Assembly (NCBI RefSeq): GCF_011927835.1
Contig: NZ_JAATJH010000007.1
Span: 62,001 to 126,000, forward strand
DNA: 64,000 nucleotides
Direction: 5' to 3'
Source: Neolewinella antarctica
GTDB taxonomy: Bacteria > Bacteroidota > Bacteroidia > Chitinophagales > Saprospiraceae
Within the stretch, counting starts at the first letter, position 1. Every line of letters starts with the position of its first letter. Under the pieces are notes generated by a model. The model was not told where the DNA came from. It saw only the letters and a list, made by a program, of their open reading frames with translations, and did not search any database. This document shows positions 54,262-63,090 of this stretch, in pieces. Made by a program: the position numbers and the translations under genes.

Positions 54262-54927
54262 ATGCTATACCTAGTCCCCACCCCAATAGGCAACCGCGAA
54301 GACATCACCCAACGCTCACTAAGAATATTGGGTGAAGTAGACTTGATTCTAGCCGAAGACACCCGCACCAGCCGTCCGCTAATGAAGCACTACGGCATCG
54401 AAACCAACATGCGCTCCTACCACGCCCACAATGAACACGCCATCGTGGAGCAACTGGTGGCGGAGATGGGGGAGGGGGGTAATTTCGCGTTGATCACTGA
54501 TGCGGGGACGCCGGGCATTTCCGATCCGGGTTTCTTACTCGTACGTGCTTGTCAGCAAGCGGGGGTGACGGTGTCCTGTTTGCCAGGCCCGGCCGCATTC
54601 GTGCCTGCGTTGGCGGCAAGCGGGATTCCCTGCGACCGGTTCCACTTCGACGGATTTTTACCGACCAAGAAGGGCCGTCAGACAAGGCTAATCTACTTGT
54701 CGGAACTCCCCAACACTTTTGCCGTCTACGAAAGTCCGCACCGGATCGTCAAACTCCTCGGGCAGCTCATCGAGTTTTGCGGGGCGGACCGGCAGGCGTG
54801 CGTGGCGCGTGAGATCACCAAACTGCACGAGGAAATTACCACCGATTCGTTGGAGGCGTTGAAGGCACATTATGAGGCTAAGCCGTCCATTAAGGGGGAA
54901 ATTGTGGTGGTGGTGGCGGGGAAGTGA
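54262..54927 (+). CDS. rsmI: 16S rRNA (cytidine1402-2'-O)-methyltransferase RsmI
   Basis: The 221-residue tetrapyrrole-methylase-fold enzyme has the canonical RsmI motifs: LYLVPTPIGNREDITQR, LILAEDTRTSRPLMKHY, ALITDAGTPGISDPGF, SCLPGPAAFVPALAASG, FDGFLPTKKGRQ, VYESPHRI and CVAREITKLHEE. It methylates the ribose of C1402 of 16S rRNA with SAM in the decoding centre. It is short at the C-terminus compared with E. coli RsmI (about 286), which is normal for forms without the extra domain. A paralogue lies at 305-1006. TACCTTCGC at 54249 is a weak -7 candidate. Confidence 0.96.
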   Translation: MLYLVPTPIGNREDITQRSLRILGEVDLILAEDTRTSRPLMKHYGIETNMRSYHAHNEHAIVEQLVAEMGEGGNFALITDAGTPGISDPGFLLVRACQQAGVTVSCLPGPAAFVPALAASGIPCDRFHFDGFLPTKKGRQTRLIYLSELPNTFAVYESPHRIVKLLGQLIEFCGADRQACVAREITKLHEEITTDSLEALKAHYEAKPSIKGEIVVVVAGK

Positions 54928-54967
54928 GGTTGGGGATAAGGAGTAAAGAATATAGAGCAAAGATGAG

Positions 54968-55010
54968 AGACCTTAGGACCTTGGACCAGAGACTTTAGAC
55001 TAAAGACCAA
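54968..55010. repeat. AGACC / AGACTTTAGAC word string
   Basis: GAGACCTTAGGACC, GGACCAGAGACTTTAGAC and TAAAGACCAAT fill the gap before the TrpF-like gene. AGACTTTAGAC at 54990-55000 equals 22371-22381. It overlaps the region where a ribosome-binding site for the gene at 55013 would lie. Confidence 0.65.
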
Positions 55011-55012
55011 TA

Positions 55013-55669
55013 ATGTTAGCCACAAAACTCATCGCCACCGGTGTAACCCACCTGACCGACGCCCGCTATTTCGCCGCCTGGGAGGTTAATTATCTGGCTT
55101 TTCCGCTTGGTCCGGCTGGAGTGGACTGGGTGACGTTGAATGCGATGCGCGAGTGGATTTCCGGTCCGGAGATCGTGCTAGAGTTAGGGGAGGGCGTGGT
55201 CCCGATAGCTATCGGGAGTGCAATGCTTAGGGAAATGCAGGGAAACCACATCAACCTTGCCTTGGTCCCCTTCACAGCACCCGCGGCCGCGCAAAAGGAG
55301 CTAGTGGATGGCGGTATAAACCTATTCGTTAAACTCCCCGTGGCTGGCTACCAAACGGCGGATGATCTGCGAGATTACCTTGAAGAACAGACACTGGCCG
55401 AAGCCGTGATTCTCGATTTTGAAAGCGGTGGCATTACTTGGAAAGACCTTACGGAAGGTTATCCTTTCGGCCTTGCGGAACTGCACGAACTACTTCATAT
55501 TCGTCCCATCTTCTTGCAAATTGCCTTAGGGGATACTGACCCGAAGCAAGTCGTCGCGGAGCAATCCATGATCGGCTTTGCCGTCCGGGGCAGTAGCGAA
55601 GAGAAAGTCGGCTACAAGAATTTTGACGATCTCGATCCGCTTTTTGAAGGCCTTGAAGTATTCGACTAA
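55013..55669 (+). CDS. TrpF-like (phosphoribosylanthranilate-isomerase-fold) barrel protein
   Basis: The 218-residue protein starts ATKLIATGVTHLTDARYFAAWEVNYLAFPL, resembling the first two strands of TrpF (kICGITRpeDA, then GFIF) but lacking the catalytic Cys and the later Asp-containing motif. It is probably a catalytically altered TrpF-fold protein. Two GC-rich elements lie inside in opposite directions: 55192-55225, encoding VVPIAIGSA, and 55277-55298, encoding TAPAAAQKE. The two are 51 bases apart, and both keep the frame. Its stop overlaps that of the convergent DUF2237 gene by 4 bases. Function unknown. Confidence 0.65.
   Translation: MLATKLIATGVTHLTDARYFAAWEVNYLAFPLGPAGVDWVTLNAMREWISGPEIVLELGEGVVPIAIGSAMLREMQGNHINLALVPFTAPAAAQKELVDGGINLFVKLPVAGYQTADDLRDYLEEQTLAEAVILDFESGGITWKDLTEGYPFGLAELHELLHIRPIFLQIALGDTDPKQVVAEQSMIGFAVRGSSEEKVGYKNFDDLDPLFEGLEVFD
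55192..55225 (+). repeat. Long-form palindromic element inside the TrpF-like gene
   Basis: GGGCGTGGTCCCGATAGCTA continued by TCGGGAGTGCAATG is an almost perfect long-form copy (one change in the left flank). It is in frame and encodes VVPIAIGSAM. Confidence 0.8.
55277..55298 (-). repeat. Short-form element inside the TrpF-like gene
   Basis: GCACCCGCGGCCGCGCAAAA is the reverse core with one central change and the same CGCAAAA(G) flank as at 18290 and 50714. It encodes APAAAQK and is in opposite orientation to the copy 51 bases upstream. Confidence 0.7.
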
Positions 55670-56031
55670 GCCGCGACTACCTTGTTCTCCAGCAACGCCT
55701 CAAAATCGACGTACTGTAGGGCATTTTCGTGTGTAGCCTCCAACTTCACTTTTGGCGCGAAGCCCGCTTCATAAGCTTCCTTCCACCGCACGGCGCAGAG
55801 GCACCAGCCGTCTCCCGGGTTAAGGCCGGGGAATTGATACTCTGGACGTGGCGTCGATAAATCATTGCCGACGCGCTTGGTGAACGTCAAAAATTCCTTC
55901 GTCATGATTGCGCAGACGACGTGGCGGCCGGTGTCGGTAGGGCCGGTGTGGCAAAAGCCATCGCGGTAGAAACCGGTCATGGGGTCGGTGCAGCAGCCGA
56001 TTAGTGGGGTGCCGAGTACGTTGTTGGCCAT
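55666..56031 (-). CDS. DUF2237-family protein
   Basis: The 121-residue protein has the DUF2237 signature: NVLGTPLIGCCTDPMTGFYRDGFCHTGPTDTGRHVVCA, FLTFTKRVGNDLSTP, FPGLNPGDGWCLCAVRWKEA and ATHENALQYV. Conserved cysteines suggest metal binding. The family is widespread, small and uncharacterised. The start at 56031 begins exactly with the conserved N-terminus. It converges with the TrpF-like gene. Confidence 0.93.
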   Translation of the reverse strand: MANNVLGTPLIGCCTDPMTGFYRDGFCHTGPTDTGRHVVCAIMTKEFLTFTKRVGNDLSTPRPEYQFPGLNPGDGWCLCAVRWKEAYEAGFAPKVKLEATHENALQYVDFEALLENKVVAA

Positions 56032-56040
56032 AGAATTTTA

Positions 56041-56200
56041 TTTTTTTGCCACAGAAACACGTAACCACAAAAACTGGAGGTCTTAATGGTGGCATTGTGG
56101 AAGCACAACGTTCGTTTTGCCGTATTGTGTTCAAGTGTTAGTTGTCTTACTAGCTGCACTTTCTTTGTGTTTTTGTGACTTTTGTGGTAAAGAAACAATA
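56041..56200. repeat. GCCACA-AAACAC / GTGTTTTTGTG word hairpin
   Basis: A left arm (TGCCACAGAAACACGTAACC, then ACAAAAAC; 56047-56075) and a right arm (TTCTTTGTGTTTTTGTGAC, then TTTTGTGGTAAA; 56161-56192) enclose an 85-base loop. It occupies the promoter region between the divergent DUF2237 and ABC exporter genes, the same class as at 6274 and 15807. Confidence 0.8.
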
Positions 56201-56248
56201 CCACCAATTTATGCTCATCTTTTCCGCAAAACACCTGTTACTACCACC

Positions 56249-58015
56249 ATGCCCGAGCAAGACCAAAAGAAAAAATTCGACCTCAGCCTCTTCGGCCGCG
56301 TCCTGCAACTGGCGGTGCCCTACAAAAAGGTAGCGATCAGTGCGGTGCTGCTGGCCATTTTGTTGGTCCCCCTGGCGATCGCCCGGCCATTCATCGTGCA
56401 GAATATCGTTGATGATTACATCCTGGTGGGTGACGTGGACGGTATGACCTTCATGGCGGCCGTTCTCTGCGGCATCATCGTGCTGGAAGCGCTTTGTCGC
56501 TACACCTTTATTTACAGCTCAAACTGGTTAGGCCAGTCCATCATTCGCGATTTCCGGGTGCGGGTCTTTCGCTACATCAATAGCCTTAAGCTTAGCTACT
56601 TCGATAAGACGCCGATCGGTGCTTCCACCACCCGGGCGATCAGCGATATTCAGTCCATCAACTCTATTTTTACGGAGGGTGTACTGACGATCATGGCCGA
56701 TCTGTTGTCCATCATCGGTATTCTCGGGGTGATGATTTACACCAGTTGGAAATTAACCCTGATCGTCCTGACGACGATGCCCTTCCTGATGCTAGCTTCT
56801 TACATCTTTAAGGAAGCGGTAAAGAAGTCTTTTCAGCGTGTCCGGACCCAGATCCAGAAAATGAACGCTTTTTTGCAGGAGCGGATCACCGGCATGCGGA
56901 TCGTACAGATCTTTAACGCCGAGCAGCACGAGCGGGAAAAATTCGCGGAGATTAACAAAGAGTACCGTGGGGCCAACGTCGATGCCATCCTGTACTACGC
57001 CATTTTCTTCCCCGTGGTGGAGATTATCGCCGCCGCCTCCCTGGCATTGATGGTTTGGTGGGGAGCGCAGGACGTGGCCCGTGAAGGGGGCGTGACGCTG
57101 GGTGCCCTGATCGCTTTCCCGATCTACATTCAGATGCTGTTCCGCCCCATCCGGGTGCTGGCCGATAAATTTAATACACTCCAGATGGGTTTGGTGGCCG
57201 CCGAGCGGGTTTTTGCCGTGCTGGACCGTACGGACGTGATCGAAAACAACGGCTCCTTCGCACCGGAAACCATCGAAGGGCGAGTATCCTTTAAAAATGT
57301 CTGGTTCGCTTACGTCGCTAAAGAGTGGATTCTCAAGGACATCAGTTTTGACCTTAAAGTCGGTGAGACGCTGGCCATTGTCGGTAGCACCGGCTCCGGA
57401 AAAACGACCATAACCAACGTCATCAACCGCTTCTACGAATTTCAGAAGGGGAGCATTGAAGTCGACGGGACGGACATCCGCGAATACGATCTTTACGCCC
57501 TGCGCAGTAAGATGGCGATGGTCTTGCAGGACGTATTTCTCTTCACCGGCACGGTACTGGACAATATCACCCTCCGCGACCCGAGCATTTCGCGGGAGCA
57601 GGTTATCGAAGCGTCCAAGCTCATCGGCGCACACGAGTTTATCGACCGGTTGCCCGGTAGCTACGATTACGACGTACAGGAACGCGGCGCTACCCTGAGT
57701 ATGGGGCAGCGGCAACTAATTTCCTTCGTTCGCGCCCTCGTCTTCGATCCCGACATCCTCATCCTCGACGAGGCGACTTCCAGCGTCGACCCCGAAACGG
57801 AAGGCGTCATTCAGCACGCCATCGAAAAACTGATGGACCGGCGCACGAGCATCGTCATCGCCCACCGCCTGAGCACGATTCGCAACGCGGATAATATTAT
57901 GGTCCTGGAGAAAGGTGAAATTCAGGAACTCGGGCCGCACGAAGAATTGGTAGAACTGGAAGGTGGCCGGTATCGTGAATTGTACGAAATGCAGTTTCTG
58001 GAGGCGGTAGAGTAG
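56249..58015 (+). CDS. ABC exporter, MsbA-like half-transporter
   Basis: From the ATG at 56249 the protein has 588 residues. The membrane domain has six helices (AVLLAILLVPLAIARPFIV, FMAAVLCGIIVLEALCRY and onward) with an ABC_membrane motif region. The nucleotide-binding domain has Walker A GSTGSGKTT, the Q-loop in VLQDVFLF, signature LSMGQRQL, Walker B ILILDEATSSVD, and H-loop VIAHRLST. The frame's extension to 56117 would translate the hairpin right arm, so it is not used. It resembles lipid- or drug-type homodimeric exporters; the signature LSMGQ differs from the common LSGGQ. Substrate unknown. Confidence 0.94.
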   Translation: MPEQDQKKKFDLSLFGRVLQLAVPYKKVAISAVLLAILLVPLAIARPFIVQNIVDDYILVGDVDGMTFMAAVLCGIIVLEALCRYTFIYSSNWLGQSIIRDFRVRVFRYINSLKLSYFDKTPIGASTTRAISDIQSINSIFTEGVLTIMADLLSIIGILGVMIYTSWKLTLIVLTTMPFLMLASYIFKEAVKKSFQRVRTQIQKMNAFLQERITGMRIVQIFNAEQHEREKFAEINKEYRGANVDAILYYAIFFPVVEIIAAASLALMVWWGAQDVAREGGVTLGALIAFPIYIQMLFRPIRVLADKFNTLQMGLVAAERVFAVLDRTDVIENNGSFAPETIEGRVSFKNVWFAYVAKEWILKDISFDLKVGETLAIVGSTGSGKTTITNVINRFYEFQKGSIEVDGTDIREYDLYALRSKMAMVLQDVFLFTGTVLDNITLRDPSISREQVIEASKLIGAHEFIDRLPGSYDYDVQERGATLSMGQRQLISFVRALVFDPDILILDEATSSVDPETEGVIQHAIEKLMDRRTSIVIAHRLSTIRNADNIMVLEKGEIQELGPHEELVELEGGRYRELYEMQFLEAVE

Positions 58016-58086
58016 GGCGTACGCCCCTGTTCGTGCGAACAAGCATACTATTCCTACGGTAATGCTCAAATAATCTACCCCCGAGC

Positions 58087-60039
58087 ATGACCAATCCCTT
58101 CAAATTCGATTTCTCCAACTTAAAAGGAGACTTCATCGGTGGCCTAACCGCCGGCATCGTCGCCCTTCCCCTCGCCCTTGCATTTGGTGACCAGACCGCC
58201 CTCGGTGCCATGTCCGGTTTGTACGGCGCGATCGCCATCGCCATCCTGGCCGCCTTATTTGGTGGCACGAATACCCAAGTCTCCGGCCCGACGGCTCCCA
58301 TGACCGTCGTTTCCGCCTCGGTCATCGCCAGCGCCATGCTGGAGGTGGGGGTCACGGACGCTTACGAGGCGATCGGATTAATCCTGGCGACCTTCTTCAT
58401 CGCCGGAGCTATCCAGGTCTTCTTCGGTATCATCAAGCTCGGCCGCTTCATCAAGTATATTCCCTATCCGGTGGTGTCCGGCTTCATGTCCGGGATCGGG
58501 GTGATCATCATCATTACCCAGATCTTTCCTTTGCTGGGCTACGATGCCTCTCAGGATGTAGAATTGGTGACCGGTAAATTGCCCATCGCCGAAGAGCAGA
58601 TTCTCGAGGGCATCATCAAGGAAGAGGCGCAGGATGGTGTACTTAAAGGGGTTATGGATGGCACCGTCATTCAGGAAACCAATGCCCGCTTTTCCGCCGT
58701 CACGGCTGAAGACATCGAGACTCGTGCGGGCAAACTCGCCCAGCGGCAGTCTAAAGGAACGGTCGGCGTTTTCCAACTACTCACCCGCCCATTCTCTTTC
58801 CCCGGCGGCATCAACTGGCTAAACTTACTGTTAGGCATCGGGACGGTCATGATCATCTACGGCTTCAAACGCATCACTAAGGCAGTGCCTTCCAGCCTGG
58901 TTGCGCTGGTGGTGTTGACGTTGGTGGCGGTCTTCTTCGTCGAGCCCGGGGCAGTGCCCGTCATCGGCGCGGTGGATGGTGGATTACCGCAAATTCGGCT
59001 GAGCTTCTTTGCCGCGCTGTTTGACTTAGGCAATTTGGGTATCATCCTCAATTTTGGCGCTACGTTAGCTGCGTTGGGCGCGATCGACTCGCTGCTGACT
59101 TCCGTCGTAGCGGACAACATTACTAAAACTAAGCACGACCCCAACCAGGAGTTGATCGGTCAGGGTATTGGCAACATGGGGGCGGCTTTCATCGGCGGAC
59201 TGCCGGGTGCGGGGGCAACGCTCAGAACGGTCATTAACATCGAAAGTGGGGGTAAGACGAAGATTTCCGGTATTGTCGCAGGTGTTTTCCTGCTGGCGGT
59301 TTTGCTCGGGTTGAGTGGCGTTGTGAGCTACATTCCTAAGGCCGTTCTGGCCGGTATTCTGCTCACGGTGGGTATTGGGATCATTGACTACAAAGGATTG
59401 CGCCACTTGCGCAGCGTCCCGATCGGAGATGCCGCAGTGATGCTCGTCGTGCTCGGCCTGACGGTTTTCGTCGGGCTACTCGAAGCGGTGGCGGTCGGGA
59501 TGGTGATGGCCACGTTGTTGTTCATGAAAAAGTCAGCAGACATCGTGGAAAGCGAAGCGCGGGGTGAGTCACTCACGGAGTTCAGCCAGGAGAAACCTTG
59601 GGCGGACGAAGGCGACCTCATCAAACGCCTTGGCGACCGGGTGTACATCAAGCACCTGGACGGGCCACTCTTTTTCGGTTTCGTTTCCTCTTTTCAGGCC
59701 ATTATGCGGCAACTTCCGAACTTAGAAGTGCTGGTCATTCGGATGCGCGAGGTGCCCTACATCGACCAGTCTGGACTGTACGCCCTTGAAGATGCCATTT
59801 TGGATTTGCAGAAACGGAACGTCGCCGTCGTCTTCACCGGCATGAACGATCAAATCCGGGACATGCTGGAGCGGATCAACCTCATCCCCGGCCTGGTCGA
59901 TACTGAGTACGTCTTCAAAGACTTCAAGACTTGCCGTAGTTGGTTGAGCGAGCGGTTGGAGGAGGGTAACCTCGACCAAGTCAGCGATCGCCAACAGGAT
60001 ATGCCGGCGAAGATTGGTGATAACATCGACGAGGCGTAA
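58087..60039 (+). CDS. SulP-family anion transporter with STAS domain
   Basis: The 650-residue protein has the SulP core of about 12-14 helices (GDFIGGLTAGIVALPLALAFG; GLYGAIAIAILAALFGGTNTQVSGPTAPMTVV; YPVVSGFMSGIGVIIIITQIFPLLG) and a C-terminal STAS domain at about 515-635 (VYIKHLDGPLFFGFVSSF, VLVIRMREVPYIDQSGLYALEDAI). A soluble insertion at about 160-220 (TGKLPIAEEQILEGIIKEE) splits the membrane part, longer than in many SulP proteins. It likely imports sulfate, bicarbonate or another anion coupled to an ion gradient; specificity cannot be told from sequence. Confidence 0.94.
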   Translation: MTNPFKFDFSNLKGDFIGGLTAGIVALPLALAFGDQTALGAMSGLYGAIAIAILAALFGGTNTQVSGPTAPMTVVSASVIASAMLEVGVTDAYEAIGLILATFFIAGAIQVFFGIIKLGRFIKYIPYPVVSGFMSGIGVIIIITQIFPLLGYDASQDVELVTGKLPIAEEQILEGIIKEEAQDGVLKGVMDGTVIQETNARFSAVTAEDIETRAGKLAQRQSKGTVGVFQLLTRPFSFPGGINWLNLLLGIGTVMIIYGFKRITKAVPSSLVALVVLTLVAVFFVEPGAVPVIGAVDGGLPQIRLSFFAALFDLGNLGIILNFGATLAALGAIDSLLTSVVADNITKTKHDPNQELIGQGIGNMGAAFIGGLPGAGATLRTVINIESGGKTKISGIVAGVFLLAVLLGLSGVVSYIPKAVLAGILLTVGIGIIDYKGLRHLRSVPIGDAAVMLVVLGLTVFVGLLEAVAVGMVMATLLFMKKSADIVESEARGESLTEFSQEKPWADEGDLIKRLGDRVYIKHLDGPLFFGFVSSFQAIMRQLPNLEVLVIRMREVPYIDQSGLYALEDAILDLQKRNVAVVFTGMNDQIRDMLERINLIPGLVDTEYVFKDFKTCRSWLSERLEEGNLDQVSDRQQDMPAKIGDNIDEA

Positions 60040-60445
60040 GCCACGTTAGGCCGTTTTAACGGACGGTTCGATCCAGCTTTTTCTTGCTATCTTTGGAACT
60101 CTACGAAACGATGAATTTTGGGCGTTTACCCGCTTACTTTTCGTCGCTTCACCACGGTATACGTTTGGTCTTGCGGCCATCGTTTATCGTTCCAGATTCG
60201 GTCCCCGCTAAGGGTGGTCGCTTCCGATAAAGGCCCGTGGGCCATCCGAAATAATACGTCTCTCTTCGGAGAGTTTAGATATACATAGCACCTGATTTTT
60301 AACGACTTATGCGGATTATGCGCGGTCGCGGGTGCCAGGTTAAAGGGGTAAGAAGCAAGGGCCGTACGGCCCATTCCAAACCTTATAATCAAGATCGGAT
60401 CATCGGGAGTGAGCGCTCGTGGCCGGGGCAGTAGCCTTTTCCGCC
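60040..60445. other. 406-base gap between SulP and holB with element and promoter-like box
   Basis: TATCTTTG at 60088-60095 is a perfect -7 box, followed by a short frame (60111-60227, MNFGRLPAYF) that may not be real. The short element TGCGCGGTCGCGGGTGCC lies at 60319-60336. A 20-base palindrome-like GGGCCGTACGGCCC is at 60360-60373. A minus-strand frame (60126-60392) could encode a 39-88-residue protein (MAHGPLSEATTLSGDRIWND), which I cannot confirm. Confidence 0.5.
60319..60340 (+). repeat. Dispersed element, short form, between SulP and holB
   Basis: TATGCGCGGTCGCGGGTGCC is identical over 20 bases to the copy at 43541-43560, including the TAT flank. Confidence 0.85.
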
Positions 60446-61561
60446 ATGCAGTTCAATGAGTTACTACATCAACCGCCCGCCCTCTCCCAGCTCCGCCAAA
60501 TGGCGGCGGCCGACCGACTGCCCCACGCCAACATTATCCTCTCCCCGCCCGGCACTGGCGGGCTGCCCGCCGCCCTTGCCGTAGCCAATCTCCTCCTCTG
60601 CGAAAACCGGCAAGGCGAATCCGGCGACACGACCTGCGGCACCTGCAAAGCTTGCCGGAAGACGAGTAAATCGGTTCACCCCGATCTCCACTTCGCCTTC
60701 CCCACCATCGGCTCCAAAATGGTGAGCGATAACTTCCTACCCCAGTGGCGCGAAGCCCTCCGGGATACGCCTTACCAGGAAGCCAACGATTGGCTCCAGC
60801 GCATCGGTGCCGAAAATAAACAGGGCAACATTTCGCGCGACGATTGCGCCGCCATCATCCGCAAGCTCAACCTCAAAATCTTCGAGGGGCGTTACAAGAT
60901 CATGGTCATCTGGCTCCCGGAATATCTCGGTAACGAAGGCAATCGGCTGCTCAAAATGATCGAAGAGCCACCCGAGAACACCATCTTCTTGCTCGTCAGC
61001 GAACGAATCGAGTTGATCCTCAACACGATCCTCAGTCGTTGTCAACTAACCAAACTCTCGGCTCCTCACGCCACCGGCATGGCATCCGGCCTCCGGGCCC
61101 AGGGCATTGCCCCCCACCAGGCCACCGCCGCCGCCCGCCTGGCCGACGGCAACTACAATCTGGCCCTCAGCCTGGCTAATTCCGGCGCAGCCAGCCACGA
61201 TGACCGCCTCCTCGACTGGATCCGCACCTGCTACTCCGGAAGCGCCAGCAAACTCGTCGCCTGGACGGATGCCTTCGCCAAGATCGGCCGCGAGAACCAG
61301 AAACACTTCCTCCGCTACGCGCTCCACTTCTGGCGTGAATTTCTGCTCCTTTCCGTCGTCGGCGAGGCCCGCGAGATTCGCCTGCCCGAAAAGGAGCTTA
61401 GTGCGGCCAAAAAACTACTCCAGCTCGTCCCGCCCGAAAGCGTCGGCGAACTGTCCACCATCATTAGTGAATGCACCGAATACGTCGAACGGAATGCGAA
61501 TCCAAAGATTCTCATGCTGGATGCCGGGATTCGAATTCACCAAACGCTTCGCGGAATTTAG
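60446..61561 (+). CDS. holB: DNA polymerase III subunit delta'
   Basis: From the ATG at 60446 the protein has 371 residues with the clamp-loader AAA+ fold. The zinc-ribbon ligands are in CGTCKACRK after a preceding LLCENRQ, and the typical P-loop is weak (SPPGTGGLPAALA), as in delta' subunits that do not hydrolyse ATP. ILNTILSRCQ carries the sensor-1 Arg motif. The C-terminal helical domain follows. It loads the sliding clamp during replication. The stop TAG at 61559-61561 is the first three bases of the GGCGGTAGG hairpin that follows. ricT lies directly downstream, as in other bacteria. Confidence 0.93.
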   Translation: MQFNELLHQPPALSQLRQMAAADRLPHANIILSPPGTGGLPAALAVANLLLCENRQGESGDTTCGTCKACRKTSKSVHPDLHFAFPTIGSKMVSDNFLPQWREALRDTPYQEANDWLQRIGAENKQGNISRDDCAAIIRKLNLKIFEGRYKIMVIWLPEYLGNEGNRLLKMIEEPPENTIFLLVSERIELILNTILSRCQLTKLSAPHATGMASGLRAQGIAPHQATAAARLADGNYNLALSLANSGAASHDDRLLDWIRTCYSGSASKLVAWTDAFAKIGRENQKHFLRYALHFWREFLLLSVVGEAREIRLPEKELSAAKKLLQLVPPESVGELSTIISECTEYVERNANPKILMLDAGIRIHQTLRGI

Positions 61562-61655
61562 GCGGTAGGAAGTAGGAGGGTAGGCGGTAGGCGGTAGCGT
61601 GTGCTACGATTGCCTACCGCCTACCAGCCTACCGCCTACTCCCTTCCGCCTAAAA
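61559..61655. repeat. GGCGGTAGG hairpin starting at the holB stop codon
   Basis: TAGGCGGTAGGAAGTAGG then GGTAGGCGGTAGGCGGTAG (61559-61597) faces GCCTACCGCCTACC, AGCCTACCGCCTACTCCC (61611-61641) across a 13-base loop. It lies between holB and ricT. Confidence 0.9.
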
Positions 61656-61664
61656 TACTAAAAA

Positions 61665-63080
61665 ATGGCATGTACATCATGCGGCGTAGGCACTAACGAA
61701 GACGGCACCCCCAAAGGCTGCGGCTCGAAGGGTAGCTGTAACACCGGGGCTTGCAATAAACGCAGCGCCTACGACTGGCTCTCTAACCTCGGCATCGACG
61801 ATCCCTACGCTAACGATATCGTCGAAGTCTCCTTTAATGACGGTACGACCCAGTGCTTTTGCCACGCGCCCGCCGAGTTTGATCTACACACGGGCGATAA
61901 CGTCGTCGTGGAAGACGAAAAAGGTTACGACGTTGGGCGGATTACGTTGAGCGGCGACCTCGTCCGGCTGCAGATGAAGAAGAAGAAAGTCCGGGAAGAT
62001 AAAGTGACCCAGATGATTATCCGCCGCGCTAACCTCCGCGACATGGAGAAGCTCGCGGAAGTGCGGGAGTTGCAGAAACCGACCATGATCCAGGCGCGCG
62101 TTATCGCGCGCCAGAACCACATGAAGATGAAGGTTTCCGACATCGAATACCGGGGTGATGGCAAGAAGATCACGATTTACTACACGTCCGACGATCGGGT
62201 GGATTTCCGGCAGATCGTTCGGGCATTTTCCCACCAATTCCGGGTGAAGGTGGAGATGCGGCAGATCGGTCCGCGCCAGGAAACGGCTCGTTTGGGGGGC
62301 ATCGGTACTTGTGGCCGCGAGTTGTGCTGCTCCACTTGGCTGAGTGATTTCAATGCCGTGAATACTTCCGCCGCCCGTTACCAGAACCTGGCAATCAACA
62401 ATGCCAAGCTTTCCGGCCAGTGCGGTCGCCTGAAGTGCTGTCTCAACTACGAGTTGGATACTTACATGGAAGCCCTGGAAGTATTCCCGAAAAAGGCTGA
62501 TCGGATTAAGACTCACGCCGGGTTGGCGATCCTGATCAAGACGGATATCTTCAAGGGGATCATGTACTACACGTACAAGGACAATCGGGGGCTGCTTTAC
62601 CCCATCCCGGTAGAGAAAGTGCACGAGATGCAGAAGCTGAATAAGGCGGGGGATATGCCCGCCGATTTGCAATCTGCCCAGTTAGTCGTCAAGGAAGCCG
62701 ATGATGTGTTTGGTTACGAGGACGTCACCGGTGCCATCGAGTTACCGGCGGAGAAGCGGAGTAAGCGACGGAATAAGAAGTCGGGCGGTGGTGGTTCTGG
62801 TGGAGGGCGTAGCGCTCGGTCTTCGCGCTCACGTGGTAAATCCGATGCTGGAGACTCTGGTAAGCAGGAAACTTCGGCCAAGGCTACTCCGGCAACCGAG
62901 GGTGGAGATAAGCCTAAGAATACGCGCTCGCGTAAACGGCCCGCGCGCGGTGCTGGCAAACCTCGTGCGGAGGGTGGTGATTCCGGGAATCAATCTAAAT
63001 CCGGTGACCAGTCTAAGTCCAGTGGTTCTTCGGGGCGACGGAAGAAGCGGACGCCGCGGGGGAAGAAGAAGCCGGAGTAA
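61665..63080 (+). CDS. ricT: PSP1-domain protein RicT (YaaT-like)
   Basis: The 471-residue protein opens with a Cys-rich segment (MACTSCGVGTNEDGTPKGCGSKGSCNTG) not found in Bacillus YaaT. The PSP1 domain is at about 45-160, and the Cys motif of the Ric complex at GIGTCGRELCCSTWL and LKCCLNYELDTYMEAL. The Fe-S Ric complex in Bacillus modulates RNA processing and phosphorelay; in Bacteroidota the partners RicA and RicF may be absent. The C-terminal 110 residues are low-complexity Ser/Lys/Arg/Gly (KKSGGGGSGGGRSARSS), perhaps RNA-binding. It follows holB, a conserved neighbourhood. Confidence 0.9.
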   Translation: MACTSCGVGTNEDGTPKGCGSKGSCNTGACNKRSAYDWLSNLGIDDPYANDIVEVSFNDGTTQCFCHAPAEFDLHTGDNVVVEDEKGYDVGRITLSGDLVRLQMKKKKVREDKVTQMIIRRANLRDMEKLAEVRELQKPTMIQARVIARQNHMKMKVSDIEYRGDGKKITIYYTSDDRVDFRQIVRAFSHQFRVKVEMRQIGPRQETARLGGIGTCGRELCCSTWLSDFNAVNTSAARYQNLAINNAKLSGQCGRLKCCLNYELDTYMEALEVFPKKADRIKTHAGLAILIKTDIFKGIMYYTYKDNRGLLYPIPVEKVHEMQKLNKAGDMPADLQSAQLVVKEADDVFGYEDVTGAIELPAEKRSKRRNKKSGGGGSGGGRSARSSRSRGKSDAGDSGKQETSAKATPATEGGDKPKNTRSRKRPARGAGKPRAEGGDSGNQSKSGDQSKSSGSSGRRKKRTPRGKKKPE

Positions 63081-63090
63081 GGGTTGATGG

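Noticed and set aside
60126-60392. Minus-strand frame of 88 codons between SulP and holB
   Set aside because: It includes an element copy at its 5' end and has no clear homology; it may be a fragment of 39 residues or none. Not called as a gene.
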